A stretch of 64,000 nucleotides of DNA. Origin: an uncultured Lachnospiraceae bacterium (GTDB lineage: Bacteria; Bacillota; Clostridia; Lachnospirales; Lachnospiraceae). The stretch covers positions 1-64,000 of the forward strand of contig URUY01000002.1 in assembly GCA_900551115.1 (NCBI GenBank), given 5' to 3'. The notes under the pieces are model-generated. The model was not told where the DNA came from. It worked only from the letters and a program-made list of their open reading frames with translations, and ran no database searches. Positions 26,625 through 33,761 of the stretch are shown in pieces; position 1 is the stretch's first letter, and the number at the start of each line of letters is the position of its first letter. The translations under genes and the position numbers were made by a program.

Positions 26625-27383
26625 TTATCCCAACTGCACCACTGCTCCCGAAACCTTCACCTGACCGGCGCTTTTCACCTGTACTGCAGATTTACCGTTG
26701 AGACTGACCTTGGTTATTCCCTCCAGCTTAAGCTCCTGGCCCTTCAGTGCAGCCTGTTTTCTTGCATTCATGTCTGCCTCTCCCGCCGTAAGCACAAGCT
26801 TTTCGCACTTTATATGAAAAGTGCCGTCCTCTCTTAATGTAAGCTCGCTTTGCCCGCATTTTAAGGTAATTTGCTTTGCCGCCTGTAAGACCATCCCGCC
26901 GCTCTTTGCTTCAAGCTGCAGTCTATTCTTTTTTTCCCGGTCTCCAAAGGCTATCTGCTCCTTTTCCTCATCCAGCTCCCATTCCATTTTCCGAGGCCCC
27001 CGGACCGCAATCCTTTCCCTGTCCGCCTCTCCCGAAAAAAGGATGCTGCTCCCGTCCTTTAGCTGTATTCCCTTCTGCAAATTTTCCTTATGCTTCATGG
27101 TCTTTGCATATGGACTTTTGCTTTTATACCTGCAGCCCGCAACGACAGGATGCAGAAAATCTCCCTTAAGAAATGATACCCTTACCGTATCCCCTGCTTC
27201 CGGCATAAAAAAAGCGCCGTAATCTGCGCCGCCGTAAAAAGACAGCACCGGTACGTTGTCAAAAGTATCCATATCCTGCTGCATGGCTGCAATCCGCACC
27301 CGCACACAGCCTTCCTTCGTTGCCTCCACCGGCGGAAGTACCGTGCCCCATTCTTCATATGTCGGTATTTTTACGTCCTCCAT
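26625..27383 (-). CDS. eCIS spike protein, gpV/VgrG gp5-like domain
   Basis: The 252-residue protein has the OB-fold of phage baseplate assembly protein V: GCVRVRIAAMQQDMDTFDNVPVLSFYGGADYGAFFMPEAGDTVRVSFLKGDFLHPVVAGCRY (about 25-87). It is followed by a repetitive strand-rich C-terminus (MVLQAAKQITLKCGQSEL, AALKGQELKLEGITKVSLNGKSAVQVKSAGQVKVSGA) that should build the triangular beta-helix of the spike. In Afp8 this domain is fused to the hub domain; here the hub is the separate gene at 27444. The tip would be capped by the PAAR-like protein at 32770. Confidence 0.85.
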   Translation of the reverse strand: MEDVKIPTYEEWGTVLPPVEATKEGCVRVRIAAMQQDMDTFDNVPVLSFYGGADYGAFFMPEAGDTVRVSFLKGDFLHPVVAGCRYKSKSPYAKTMKHKENLQKGIQLKDGSSILFSGEADRERIAVRGPRKMEWELDEEKEQIAFGDREKKNRLQLEAKSGGMVLQAAKQITLKCGQSELTLREDGTFHIKCEKLVLTAGEADMNARKQAALKGQELKLEGITKVSLNGKSAVQVKSAGQVKVSGAVVQLG

Positions 27384-27405
27384 GCCAATCCCCCGTTCTG
27401 TCCAC

Positions 27406-27440
27406 CGGTATACCCTGTCATCTCCTCACGGTATACCCTG
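27406..27440. repeat. 12-bp direct repeat in the hub-spike gap
   Basis: CGGTATACCCTG lies at 27406-27417 and again at 27429-27440, 23 bases apart, in the 60-bp gap between the spike and hub genes. It resembles the small duplication after the gp25-like gene but the sequence is different. Confidence 0.65.
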
Positions 27441-27443
27441 CCG

Positions 27444-28523
27444 TCAGCGATGCCCCTTTATCACCATCCGGTATCCGTCCGCTCCCAGCTTATGGGAAAC
27501 CTCTTCTACATATATCCTGCCCGAAAAGCTTTCTGAAATATTGTCCGCCACCTTTATGTATGCCCCCGGCTGCATTTCCGGAACGCCCTCCGCCACAATT
27601 TCCATGCCGGAGCATGCCTTCACAGCTTTATGCATCAGCGCTTTTGCACGGACAGACGCCTGTTCATTCGCAGATAAAAATCCGGCGGAACAGACTCTTC
27701 TGCTGCCGGAAAGCACCCTCTTAAGCTCCTGTTCAAAGGGACCTCCGGGCGCCTTAAAATACGCACGGGCAAAGAGCCTCTCATCCTCTCTGTTAAAGCC
27801 ATTTACCTCTATGACCCCCGCCTGGTCCGACAAGGTTGCCGTAGTACAGATTCTGTGTATCACACAGTTTTCCGAAAGCTTCGTCATAATCCCCGTATCT
27901 TTTCTGTCAGGTCCAAAATAAAGTCTTCCCCGGTTTATAAAAAAAGAATATTGCAGATAATCGGCCAGCCTGCACAGCCACTCATAATGGGTTTCTCCGC
28001 CCAGCATACACGGCTCATTCATGGATGCCGGAAGCTTTTCTACCGTTTTTCCCTCTATGAAAGGCGCATACATGGCATCACCCAAAACAGCAGACAATAC
28101 CTGCTCCGTTTTCCTTGTACCCGATATGCCGTAAGTACTGTTTAAACGCATCAGCCCCTTTACGTCCAGACATATCAGCTCATACTCCATAAAATCCTTT
28201 TCTTCTCTCCTTACGGATATTTCATGGATATAACCGTAAAAAATCCGCAAAACCTCTTTCCCGTAACCTGCCCTTATCTCGATTTTTCTGCCCAGTGCAA
28301 GCCGTTTCTCCAGTTTCTGCACCTTAGAAACCGCACTCCTTACACCATAATATAAAACTGCCATATCAGGCTCGTAAAAAACAGAAGCCATGACCTCTGC
28401 CTGCTCTAACCACAGTCCTTCTTCTGTCTTAAGCTCTGTGTCCGCTATTAATACCTGCACTGTGGGGCTTGTAAAATCCCCGTATTTTTTTGCCAGAGCC
28501 TCCATTTCAAAGCTGTCTGTCAT
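27444..28523 (-). CDS. eCIS hub protein, late control gpD / Pvc8-VgrG N-terminal type
   Basis: The 359-residue protein fits the gpD/gp27-like hub fold. It opens with YGDFTSPTVQVLIADTELKTEEG and carries VSKVQKLEKRLALGRKIEIRAGYGKEVLRIFYGYIHEIS (about 66-104), with HYEWLCRLADYLQYSFFINRGRLYFGP in the middle. These segments are typical of the trimeric hub that joins the tube to the spike. The hub and spike are separate genes, as in phage P2 and unlike fused VgrG. It is ten bases downstream of the Afp7-like gene. Confidence 0.8.
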   Translation of the reverse strand: MTDSFEMEALAKKYGDFTSPTVQVLIADTELKTEEGLWLEQAEVMASVFYEPDMAVLYYGVRSAVSKVQKLEKRLALGRKIEIRAGYGKEVLRIFYGYIHEISVRREEKDFMEYELICLDVKGLMRLNSTYGISGTRKTEQVLSAVLGDAMYAPFIEGKTVEKLPASMNEPCMLGGETHYEWLCRLADYLQYSFFINRGRLYFGPDRKDTGIMTKLSENCVIHRICTTATLSDQAGVIEVNGFNREDERLFARAYFKAPGGPFEQELKRVLSGSRRVCSAGFLSANEQASVRAKALMHKAVKACSGMEIVAEGVPEMQPGAYIKVADNISESFSGRIYVEEVSHKLGADGYRMVIKGHR

Positions 28524-28533
28524 GCGTCTTCTC

Positions 28534-29181
28534 CTACAACCTGGGGTTGCCCTTCCCCTTTACCCGGCTGCGCCAGGTAAGCTCAGTGCCCATCTGCGGC
28601 AAGCCGCCCCGGGATATGCCGGTTCCGTTTTCCAAAGTACCGGGAGCAGACAAGGTCTGCTGCTGTTCTCCGTAATAATCTCCCGTTATGGTAATATCCG
28701 CAAATGCCCGCACCGGCTTTCCGTCCGGCGCAAACATGGTATATCTGACAGAAAGCCCTGTCAGCATACCTGTCACCGCAATGGACCCCCAGAAAAAACA
28801 AATCTGCTCTACTGTGCCGCTGTTTCTGCTTTCCCTGTTGGTATAGCGGTACAGCCGCTTCACATACTGCCTGACATCTTCATAGGACGCCTGTTCCAGA
28901 CTTTCCAGGGTATTGAAAAAAAGCGTTACGGAAAGCACCAGCTCCTCTTTTTCCCTTCTTGCCAGAGAGCCCCAAAGAGGCTGCTGCCAGCCCCGACGTT
29001 CTGCCGCGCTCCTCCGCGCAGGCCTTCCGGGAACCGTTCCCCTCTCGCCGTCATATAGTCCCACAGCTTCCACTATACTGATTTCCGAGGGGTTAAACTG
29101 TACAAAGAATTTTTCTTCCAGAACCGGCCCGCTTTGTTTATAAGGACAGATAAATGCCTTTTGATAGTCCGACACCGCCAT
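28534..29181 (-). CDS. CIS tube-associated protein (Afp7-like, adaptor between tube and hub)
   Basis: I choose the ATG at 29181 (MAVSDYQKAF), which overlaps the upstream stop as TGATG with GGAAGG upstream. A longer frame to 29394 lies inside the neighbouring gene and looks like a shadow. The 215-residue product has EEKFFVQFNPSEISIVEAVGLY (about 22-43), the hallmark of the contractile injection system tube/adaptor family that includes Afp7. The rest shows SVTLFFNTLES and VCFFWGSIAVTGMLTGLSVRYTMF-type strands. No C-terminal LysM domain is clear. It should connect the inner tube to the hub. Confidence 0.8.
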   Translation of the reverse strand: MAVSDYQKAFICPYKQSGPVLEEKFFVQFNPSEISIVEAVGLYDGERGTVPGRPARRSAAERRGWQQPLWGSLARREKEELVLSVTLFFNTLESLEQASYEDVRQYVKRLYRYTNRESRNSGTVEQICFFWGSIAVTGMLTGLSVRYTMFAPDGKPVRAFADITITGDYYGEQQQTLSAPGTLENGTGISRGGLPQMGTELTWRSRVKGKGNPRL

Positions 29182-29543
29182 CACCTTCCTGTTCTGATTC
29201 TCTTCATGCGCAGCTGCTCCTCTACTCTGCCGTACACATCTCTTGCCACTGTTTCCGTAAAAGCAGCTTCCATATATTCCGGCTTTAACAGACTGCCATA
29301 ATACCTGGCTGCCATGGACGGATGGGATTTGTAATATTCCCGTTCTTCTTTGAACTGCTTTTGTACAGTCTCCTTTACAAGCGGTTTCAGCCACTCCTTT
29401 AGCTGCTCACGCTCTCTTTTGATATCCCGTCCGCCCGTATCAACACTGCCTCTGCCCTGCACCGCATACACAAGCCTTATCCTGTCACGGCTGTTTATGA
29501 TTTTATGCACCCGGTTTATTGCCGTAAAACTGCATACCCTCAT
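29181..29543 (-). CDS. Unknown small protein of the eCIS operon
   Basis: I do not recognise this 120-residue basic protein. Its first 40 residues contain beta-type sequence (HKIINSRDRIRLVYAVQGRG), and residues about 45-100 look helical and charged (EREQLKEWLKPLVKETVQKQFKEEREYYKSHPSMAARYYG). There is no signal peptide or membrane segment. It is placed between the second tube-like gene and the Afp7-like gene, where Afp itself has Afp6, also tube-like, but this protein has no gp19 pattern. Tight spacing and a TGATG overlap with the next gene show that it belongs to the operon. Confidence 0.65.
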   Translation of the reverse strand: MRVCSFTAINRVHKIINSRDRIRLVYAVQGRGSVDTGGRDIKREREQLKEWLKPLVKETVQKQFKEEREYYKSHPSMAARYYGSLLKPEYMEAAFTETVARDVYGRVEEQLRMKRIRTGR

Positions 29544-29552
29544 ACTATCCTC

Positions 29553-29987
29553 CTAAAGCATGGTAAAAAATTCCTCATAGCAGACCTCAAACCGTTCAAT
29601 AAAAAGGCTGTTCTCCTCTGCATTAAGGTCTCCTGCTTCCCATTTTTTAATAAGCAGTCCGTTAAAGATATAGCTCTTTGCAGGTATGCCAAAGCTATCC
29701 GTTACTGCCAGCATCAGCACCCCGGGAAGCTTTTCACCCACCGGATAAAAGGGATGCCCCACCCCTTTGTAAACGCCTTTTTCCATACACAGGACACTTT
29801 CCTTGCCGCAGGCCTTAGGGAAAATATGTACCTTGGTATTTAAACCGCCCTCCTTGTAGCTTTCCGTCTCTATCTCCCGGCTGATGCCGGAAATATTTTT
29901 ATATCCCATGACCAGCCCATTCAGAAACACCGTAAAACGATAGCCCGGAATCGGCTCCGGCCTAAAGGGAAATTCCTGCTGTATCAT
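29553..29987 (-). CDS. Tube protein of the gp19 family (Afp5-like, tube initiator)
   Basis: The 144-residue protein has the gp19/Hcp-like start PGYRFTVFLNGLVMGYKNISGISREIETESYKEGGLNTKVHIFPKACGKESVLCMEKGVY (about 14-73) and ends with IERFEVCYEEFFTML. It is the second gp19-type protein of the locus, distinct from the main tube at 30560. By analogy with Afp5, it may form the first tube ring above the baseplate. Cysteines at about 60, 67 and 138 are unusual but not conserved features of the family. Confidence 0.8.
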   Translation of the reverse strand: MIQQEFPFRPEPIPGYRFTVFLNGLVMGYKNISGISREIETESYKEGGLNTKVHIFPKACGKESVLCMEKGVYKGVGHPFYPVGEKLPGVLMLAVTDSFGIPAKSYIFNGLLIKKWEAGDLNAEENSLFIERFEVCYEEFFTML

Positions 29988-30003
29988 ATGCTTCTTCCTC
30001 TTG

Positions 30004-30195
30004 TCATACCGTAAAGGGATTGTTGCCCTCTCCGTTTATCTGCCTGTTTATCCGACTTATCTCTTCGCAATACCGCTTTCTTGCAATATGGGGAAGTTCT
30101 GTCACTGCTTCCTCCGTCCAGTGAAAGTAATAGCATAAAAAAGCTGTCTGCCGTATCAGTTCCTCACGGTCCGTCACAGTCATTCCCCTCTGCAA
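30004..30195 (-). CDS. Small eCIS-linked protein, DUF6760-like
   Basis: The 63-residue protein, RQTAFLCYYFHWTEEAVTELPHIARKRYCEEISRINRQ (residues 15-52), matches the short family with the pattern YHFHWS...LPH...RR...EI that occurs in many eCIS loci beside the tail assembly protein. It may be a chaperone; the role is not established. The start overlaps the end of the upstream gene by 16 bases, which is typical of paired chaperone frames. Confidence 0.7.
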   Translation of the reverse strand: MQRGMTVTDREELIRQTAFLCYYFHWTEEAVTELPHIARKRYCEEISRINRQINGEGNNPFTV

Positions 30196-30548
30196 AAATT
30201 TATGGCATCAACAAAGGTTTTGCCGCAGTGCGGACAAAGTACCTGAATCTTAGGCTCCTCCACCGCATTTATGGTTTCATACATATTCTGCAAAAAAGTA
30301 AAGTCTGCCGTAAACAGCTTTTCAATAATCTGAGGCGTCACCCTTTCCACATCATTAAGCCTTACAACAACCTGTGACAGCAGTATAACCGTCATATACT
30401 CAGGATTGTTTCTTACTTCCGGCTCTTTCATGGCCATTATTTCATCCCGGGCAGTCGCAAGGCGCATGACGCCATGCCTGCAAAGCTTTCCGTCTTCATT
30501 TATATAGCCCCTCGGCAGTTCAAATTCATATTCCGTCTGAAAAACCAT
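30180..30548 (-). CDS. Phage tail assembly-like protein with zinc-finger-like CxxC
   Basis: The 122-residue protein begins FQTEYEFELPRGYINEDGKLCRHGVMRLATARDEIMAMKEPEVRNNPEYMTVILLSQVVVRLND, a pattern typical of the tail assembly protein next to the tube gene in eCIS. The C-terminus carries VLCPHCGKTFVDAINFC, a possible metal-binding site of the form CPHC plus a later Cys. It overlaps the DUF6760-like gene. Phage tail assembly proteins with overlapping second frames usually chaperone the tape measure, although no tape measure gene is visible here. Confidence 0.75.
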   Translation of the reverse strand: MVFQTEYEFELPRGYINEDGKLCRHGVMRLATARDEIMAMKEPEVRNNPEYMTVILLSQVVVRLNDVERVTPQIIEKLFTADFTFLQNMYETINAVEEPKIQVLCPHCGKTFVDAINFCRGE

Positions 30549-30559
30549 ACGCAGTCTCC

Positions 30560-30991
30560 TTATTTGTCTCTGGTCACACCTTCGTGAGCAAGCTCTAACG
30601 TCTCGATTGCCACTTCGTTTCCTGTGGCATTAAAATCCGGCACCGTATACTTTGCCGGCCATGCAGAGATCACTGTCCACTTGGCAATTTCTTTTTGCAG
30701 ATCGTCATGAAGGCTGATTACCACCGTCTTCCGTTTTATGGTTCCGCCTTCCACTTCTTTCATCCAGTTATACAGTTCCATGGAAGCCGTCATGCCCCAC
30801 TTTAATGTGATATTGCCATATTTCATAAGGCCCGGCTGCTTGCCTGCGGTATTAACCGGGAAATTTCCCTCTCTGTATTCAATCGGATCCGTGGAAATAT
30901 CAAAAGCGCTGACCTCCGAAAAGCCGCCCGCCACCTTACCGTCTATGGTCACTTCGTAATTGTACTTTTTAAACGGATATACCATTGCCAT
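30560..30991 (-). CDS. eCIS inner tube protein (Hcp/gp19-like, Afp1 type)
   Basis: The 143-residue protein, MVYPFKKYNYEVTIDGKVAGGFSEVSAFDISTDPIEYREGNFPVNTAGKQPGLMKYGNITLKWG (about 3-65), is a canonical gp19 tube subunit. The C-terminal strand NEVAIETLELAHEGV matches the family as well. It stacks as hexameric rings inside the sheath. It lies 13 bases after the sheath gene, the usual sheath-tube pair. Confidence 0.9.
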   Translation of the reverse strand: MAMVYPFKKYNYEVTIDGKVAGGFSEVSAFDISTDPIEYREGNFPVNTAGKQPGLMKYGNITLKWGMTASMELYNWMKEVEGGTIKRKTVVISLHDDLQKEIAKWTVISAWPAKYTVPDFNATGNEVAIETLELAHEGVTRDK

Positions 30992-31004
30992 CTCTCATCC
31001 CTCC

Positions 31005-32732
31005 TTACTGCGCAGTTTCCATCTTCTGCGTGATACGGAAGATAACAAATTCTGCAGGTCTTACCGGTGCCACACCGATAACGCAAATCAACCTTCCGTT
31101 TAAAATATCATCCTGCGTCATAGTACTTTTCCCGATGTTGATAAAAAAGGCTTCGTCCGCAGAATTTCCTGACAACGCGCCGTTCCTCCACTGGCTGGTC
31201 AAAAATACTCTTATGGTACCTTCCACTCTGGACCATAGCATTTCATCATTAGGCTCGAAAACCGCCCAGCTCGTATTGGCTTTGATGGATTCCTCCAGAA
31301 AAATAAACAGTCTTCTTACATTGATATACTTCCAGTTGCCATCACCGGAACAGGTTCTTGCTCCCCACACACGGATTCCCATTCCCGGCAGGGAGCGTAT
31401 CAGATTGATGCCTTTCGGGTTCAGTTTTCCCTGCTCTGCTTCGTTATAATTTACCGATATTCCCGTACAGTTGCGAATCACTTCATTTGCCGGAGCCTTA
31501 TGTACGCCGCGGCTTGTGTCCGTGCGCGCATAGATGCCTGCTATGGCACCGGAAGGCGGCAGATACGCATTCTTCTTTTCCAAAGAATCGTAGCAGCACA
31601 GCCACGGATGATACATTGCCGCATATGTAGAGTCTATATTTTCACGAAATTCCTGCAATTCCGTTACTTCTCTATACGCAAGCGGCATGTCTAAAACAGC
31701 AAACCGGTTTTTGAGATTTTCACAATGGCTTACAAGGGCGCTTTGGACAGCCTTGTCGGTAATACCCGGAATCGACATAATATTTACATCCTGCACTGCC
31801 TCAAAAGCCTTAAGTCCTGTTCTTTCGTCCGATGCACCATCCCTTCCCAGATATAAATCCGGCGAAAAAGCACATGCTCCGTCATTTCCTCCCGAAAACG
31901 CCACCCGCAAAAAGGTATCCTCGCCCTTTATGGAAATCTGTTCCAAAAGTCCTTCCGTCAGCTTGGAAAAATCAGCAGCTATGCTTACAAGCTGCGACTT
32001 TGCTGCGGCAGCTGTGATACAGTTTCCTTTTTCTGCATTGAAAGAAACATTTTCATACTGCTCTGCAGATACCGCATCCGCTATCTGCACATTCCACTCT
32101 ACAAGCTGCAGCATGGTTTTATCCGTGGCAGTCTGCACCCTGCTCTGCCATTCCAGTGTCACGGTATTGCCTGCAATGCCCGTTACCCTGTTATAGGCTT
32201 CAGCCCCGTTATCATCTTTGATACATACCAGGTCGCCAATCTCGTAATTGGCAGTATTTTCTACCGCAACCTTCTGATTGTCTGTGATTGCAGTAATCTT
32301 CGTTCTGTTTTTAAGCGTCCGTTTAAACAACGCTTCCATACGGTTGCCCCACGCACCGGGATTTGCCGCCTTCATGGTTAAAAATGTATTCGTCTCCCCC
32401 AGTCTTCCCTCCGCTGTGGCTGCGCCGCCGTCACTCCCGTTCTCCTGCTCCTTACAGACGCGCATGACATAACAGGCGGAGCCGCCATTTGCAAAAAACT
32501 GCTCTACCGCATAGGGTAAAAAACGGTTGCTGCCATAAACCTTTTCAGACAGATACCCGCCAAATCTGCGCCTGTAATCTGCCATGCCGGTAATTAAAAC
32601 GGGCATGCCCCGAACAGGCCCCTTTTCAGCCATCCCGATAAAGCCTGCCGTACTTGTTCCTACGCCTTCCATAGCCTTGACTCCGGAATCAAATTCCTCT
32701 ACATAAACACCGGGTGATAAATATTCTGCCAT
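31005..32732 (-). CDS. eCIS contractile sheath protein (Afp2-4 type)
   Basis: The 575-residue protein starts MAEYLSPGVYVEEFDSGVKAMEGVGTSTAGFIGMAEKGPVRG, the signature of phage and eCIS sheaths. The C-terminal part has YNEAEQGKLNPKGINLIRSLPGMGIRVWGARTCSGDGNWKYINVRRLFIFLEESIKANTSWAVFEPND (about 425-495) and ends with EFVIFRITQKME. These segments form the polymerising core, while the middle is the variable outer domain. Only one sheath gene is present, where Afp has three. It is followed by the tube gene at 30560. Confidence 0.95.
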   Translation of the reverse strand: MAEYLSPGVYVEEFDSGVKAMEGVGTSTAGFIGMAEKGPVRGMPVLITGMADYRRRFGGYLSEKVYGSNRFLPYAVEQFFANGGSACYVMRVCKEQENGSDGGAATAEGRLGETNTFLTMKAANPGAWGNRMEALFKRTLKNRTKITAITDNQKVAVENTANYEIGDLVCIKDDNGAEAYNRVTGIAGNTVTLEWQSRVQTATDKTMLQLVEWNVQIADAVSAEQYENVSFNAEKGNCITAAAAKSQLVSIAADFSKLTEGLLEQISIKGEDTFLRVAFSGGNDGACAFSPDLYLGRDGASDERTGLKAFEAVQDVNIMSIPGITDKAVQSALVSHCENLKNRFAVLDMPLAYREVTELQEFRENIDSTYAAMYHPWLCCYDSLEKKNAYLPPSGAIAGIYARTDTSRGVHKAPANEVIRNCTGISVNYNEAEQGKLNPKGINLIRSLPGMGIRVWGARTCSGDGNWKYINVRRLFIFLEESIKANTSWAVFEPNDEMLWSRVEGTIRVFLTSQWRNGALSGNSADEAFFINIGKSTMTQDDILNGRLICVIGVAPVRPAEFVIFRITQKMETAQ

Positions 32733-32769
32733 CTCTTTCTCTCCTTTACACTTATTTCTCTATCTGACA

Positions 32770-33153
32770 TCAGGCAAGCACCTTTACCTGTGACGGTGCT
32801 GCGACCTGTATGCTTCCTCCAAATGCGCATTTTAGTCCGGAATCTGCCTTAACCGCTTCTTCTCCCTTTATCTTTACCTTTTTGCAGGTACCGCTCCATG
32901 TACCGGCAATACAGGGCATGCACGGCACAGGCGTCAATACCCCAAAGGCTGCTGCTGTGGCTGCCGCCACCATTGGGTTTGCAGGATTGCTGCACATACC
33001 AAAGGGCAGTACATTCACCAAAGGAACACAGTCTTTTTTCGTTGCTGCGGGAAACATAACCTTCACCCTCTTATCCGGCAGCACCATAAGCGGCGTGGGC
33101 ATGCTGCCAAAGCTGCACTTTAAGATTGTACCCTGACTTACAAGAGGCTTCAT
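32770..33153 (-). CDS. PAAR-like spike tip protein (DUF4280 type)
   Basis: The 127-residue protein contains LVSQGTILKCSFGSMPTPLMVLP at the start, VAAATAAAFGVLTPVPCMPCIAGTW in the centre and LKCAFGGSIQV near the end. It matches DUF4280, a PAAR-like family that caps spikes in eCIS and some T6SS. Repeated Gly-Pro-rich turns and eight cysteines (for example CMPC and CSFG/CAFG pairs) suggest a compact tip that may bind metal. Unlike Afp10, it lies early in the operon, well before the spike gene. It overlaps the upstream gene by 4 bases. Confidence 0.8.
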   Translation of the reverse strand: MKPLVSQGTILKCSFGSMPTPLMVLPDKRVKVMFPAATKKDCVPLVNVLPFGMCSNPANPMVAAATAAAFGVLTPVPCMPCIAGTWSGTCKKVKIKGEEAVKADSGLKCAFGGSIQVAAPSQVKVLA

Positions 33154-33761
33154 TGCGGTTCCTCCCTCTGTGCTTTTCTGTTGACCCGATACGTTCTCTC
33201 CTTTACCGGCACATTGCCATGCAGCCTGTCCGACTCTATTAAAACAGGTACGGCGCGTACATAGACTGCCGGCTGTAACGGTTTGTTAAAGCTCCCCCAC
33301 AGTTTAATCTTAAAATCCATATCTTCCTTTGCAAAAGACAGCTGTACCTCTTTTCCGTCCTCCGTGACAAACCGGGGATTGTCATACACCGCTCTTATGA
33401 TTTCGTTCAGCACCGCTGCACTTTTCTCTCTGTCATTTCCGCCAAAGCGCTTTTCTTCGTTGCAGAATATCATATAGGACAGCTCTAACGCCTTTGGTGC
33501 AGGCCTGCTTTGCTTCTCATCCACCCGGACTGCGTGGGTCATCATCAGGGAATAGTCCTGTATATCATACAGATACACGCCCACCCGAAAATCAGCCTCT
33601 TCCCATAAGGATGCCGGTCTGATGCTTTCCGCATCTCTGATATAGACAGGGCAAAGCGCTTTTTCAAGGATTGTCCGCACAGCTTTTCCTATACAGACAA
33701 TCTCTCCTTCTCTGCTTGTTTTCTCTGTCTCTTCTACCACCCGGTTTTGACTGCCGTCCAT
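33150..33761 (-). CDS. eCIS cap-like protein, DUF4255/Pvc16 N-terminal type
   Basis: The 203-residue product has VGVYLYDIQDYSLMMTHAVRVDEKQSRPAPKALELSYMIFCNEEKR (about 75-120) and FAKEDMDFKIKLWGSFNKPLQPAVYVRAVPVLIESD (about 148-183), characteristic of the DUF4255 domain of Afp16/Pvc16. That protein closes the distal end of tube and sheath. In Afp and PVC the gene comes last; here it comes second. Start overlaps the end of the 513-residue gene by 28 bases. Confidence 0.85.
   Translation of the reverse strand: MDGSQNRVVEETEKTSREGEIVCIGKAVRTILEKALCPVYIRDAESIRPASLWEEADFRVGVYLYDIQDYSLMMTHAVRVDEKQSRPAPKALELSYMIFCNEEKRFGGNDREKSAAVLNEIIRAVYDNPRFVTEDGKEVQLSFAKEDMDFKIKLWGSFNKPLQPAVYVRAVPVLIESDRLHGNVPVKERTYRVNRKAQREEPQ

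Noticed and set aside
29182..29394. N-terminal extension of the Afp7-like protein
   Set aside because: It lies wholly inside the upstream gene, and the family motif, the ribosome binding site and the TGATG overlap all favour the start at 29181.
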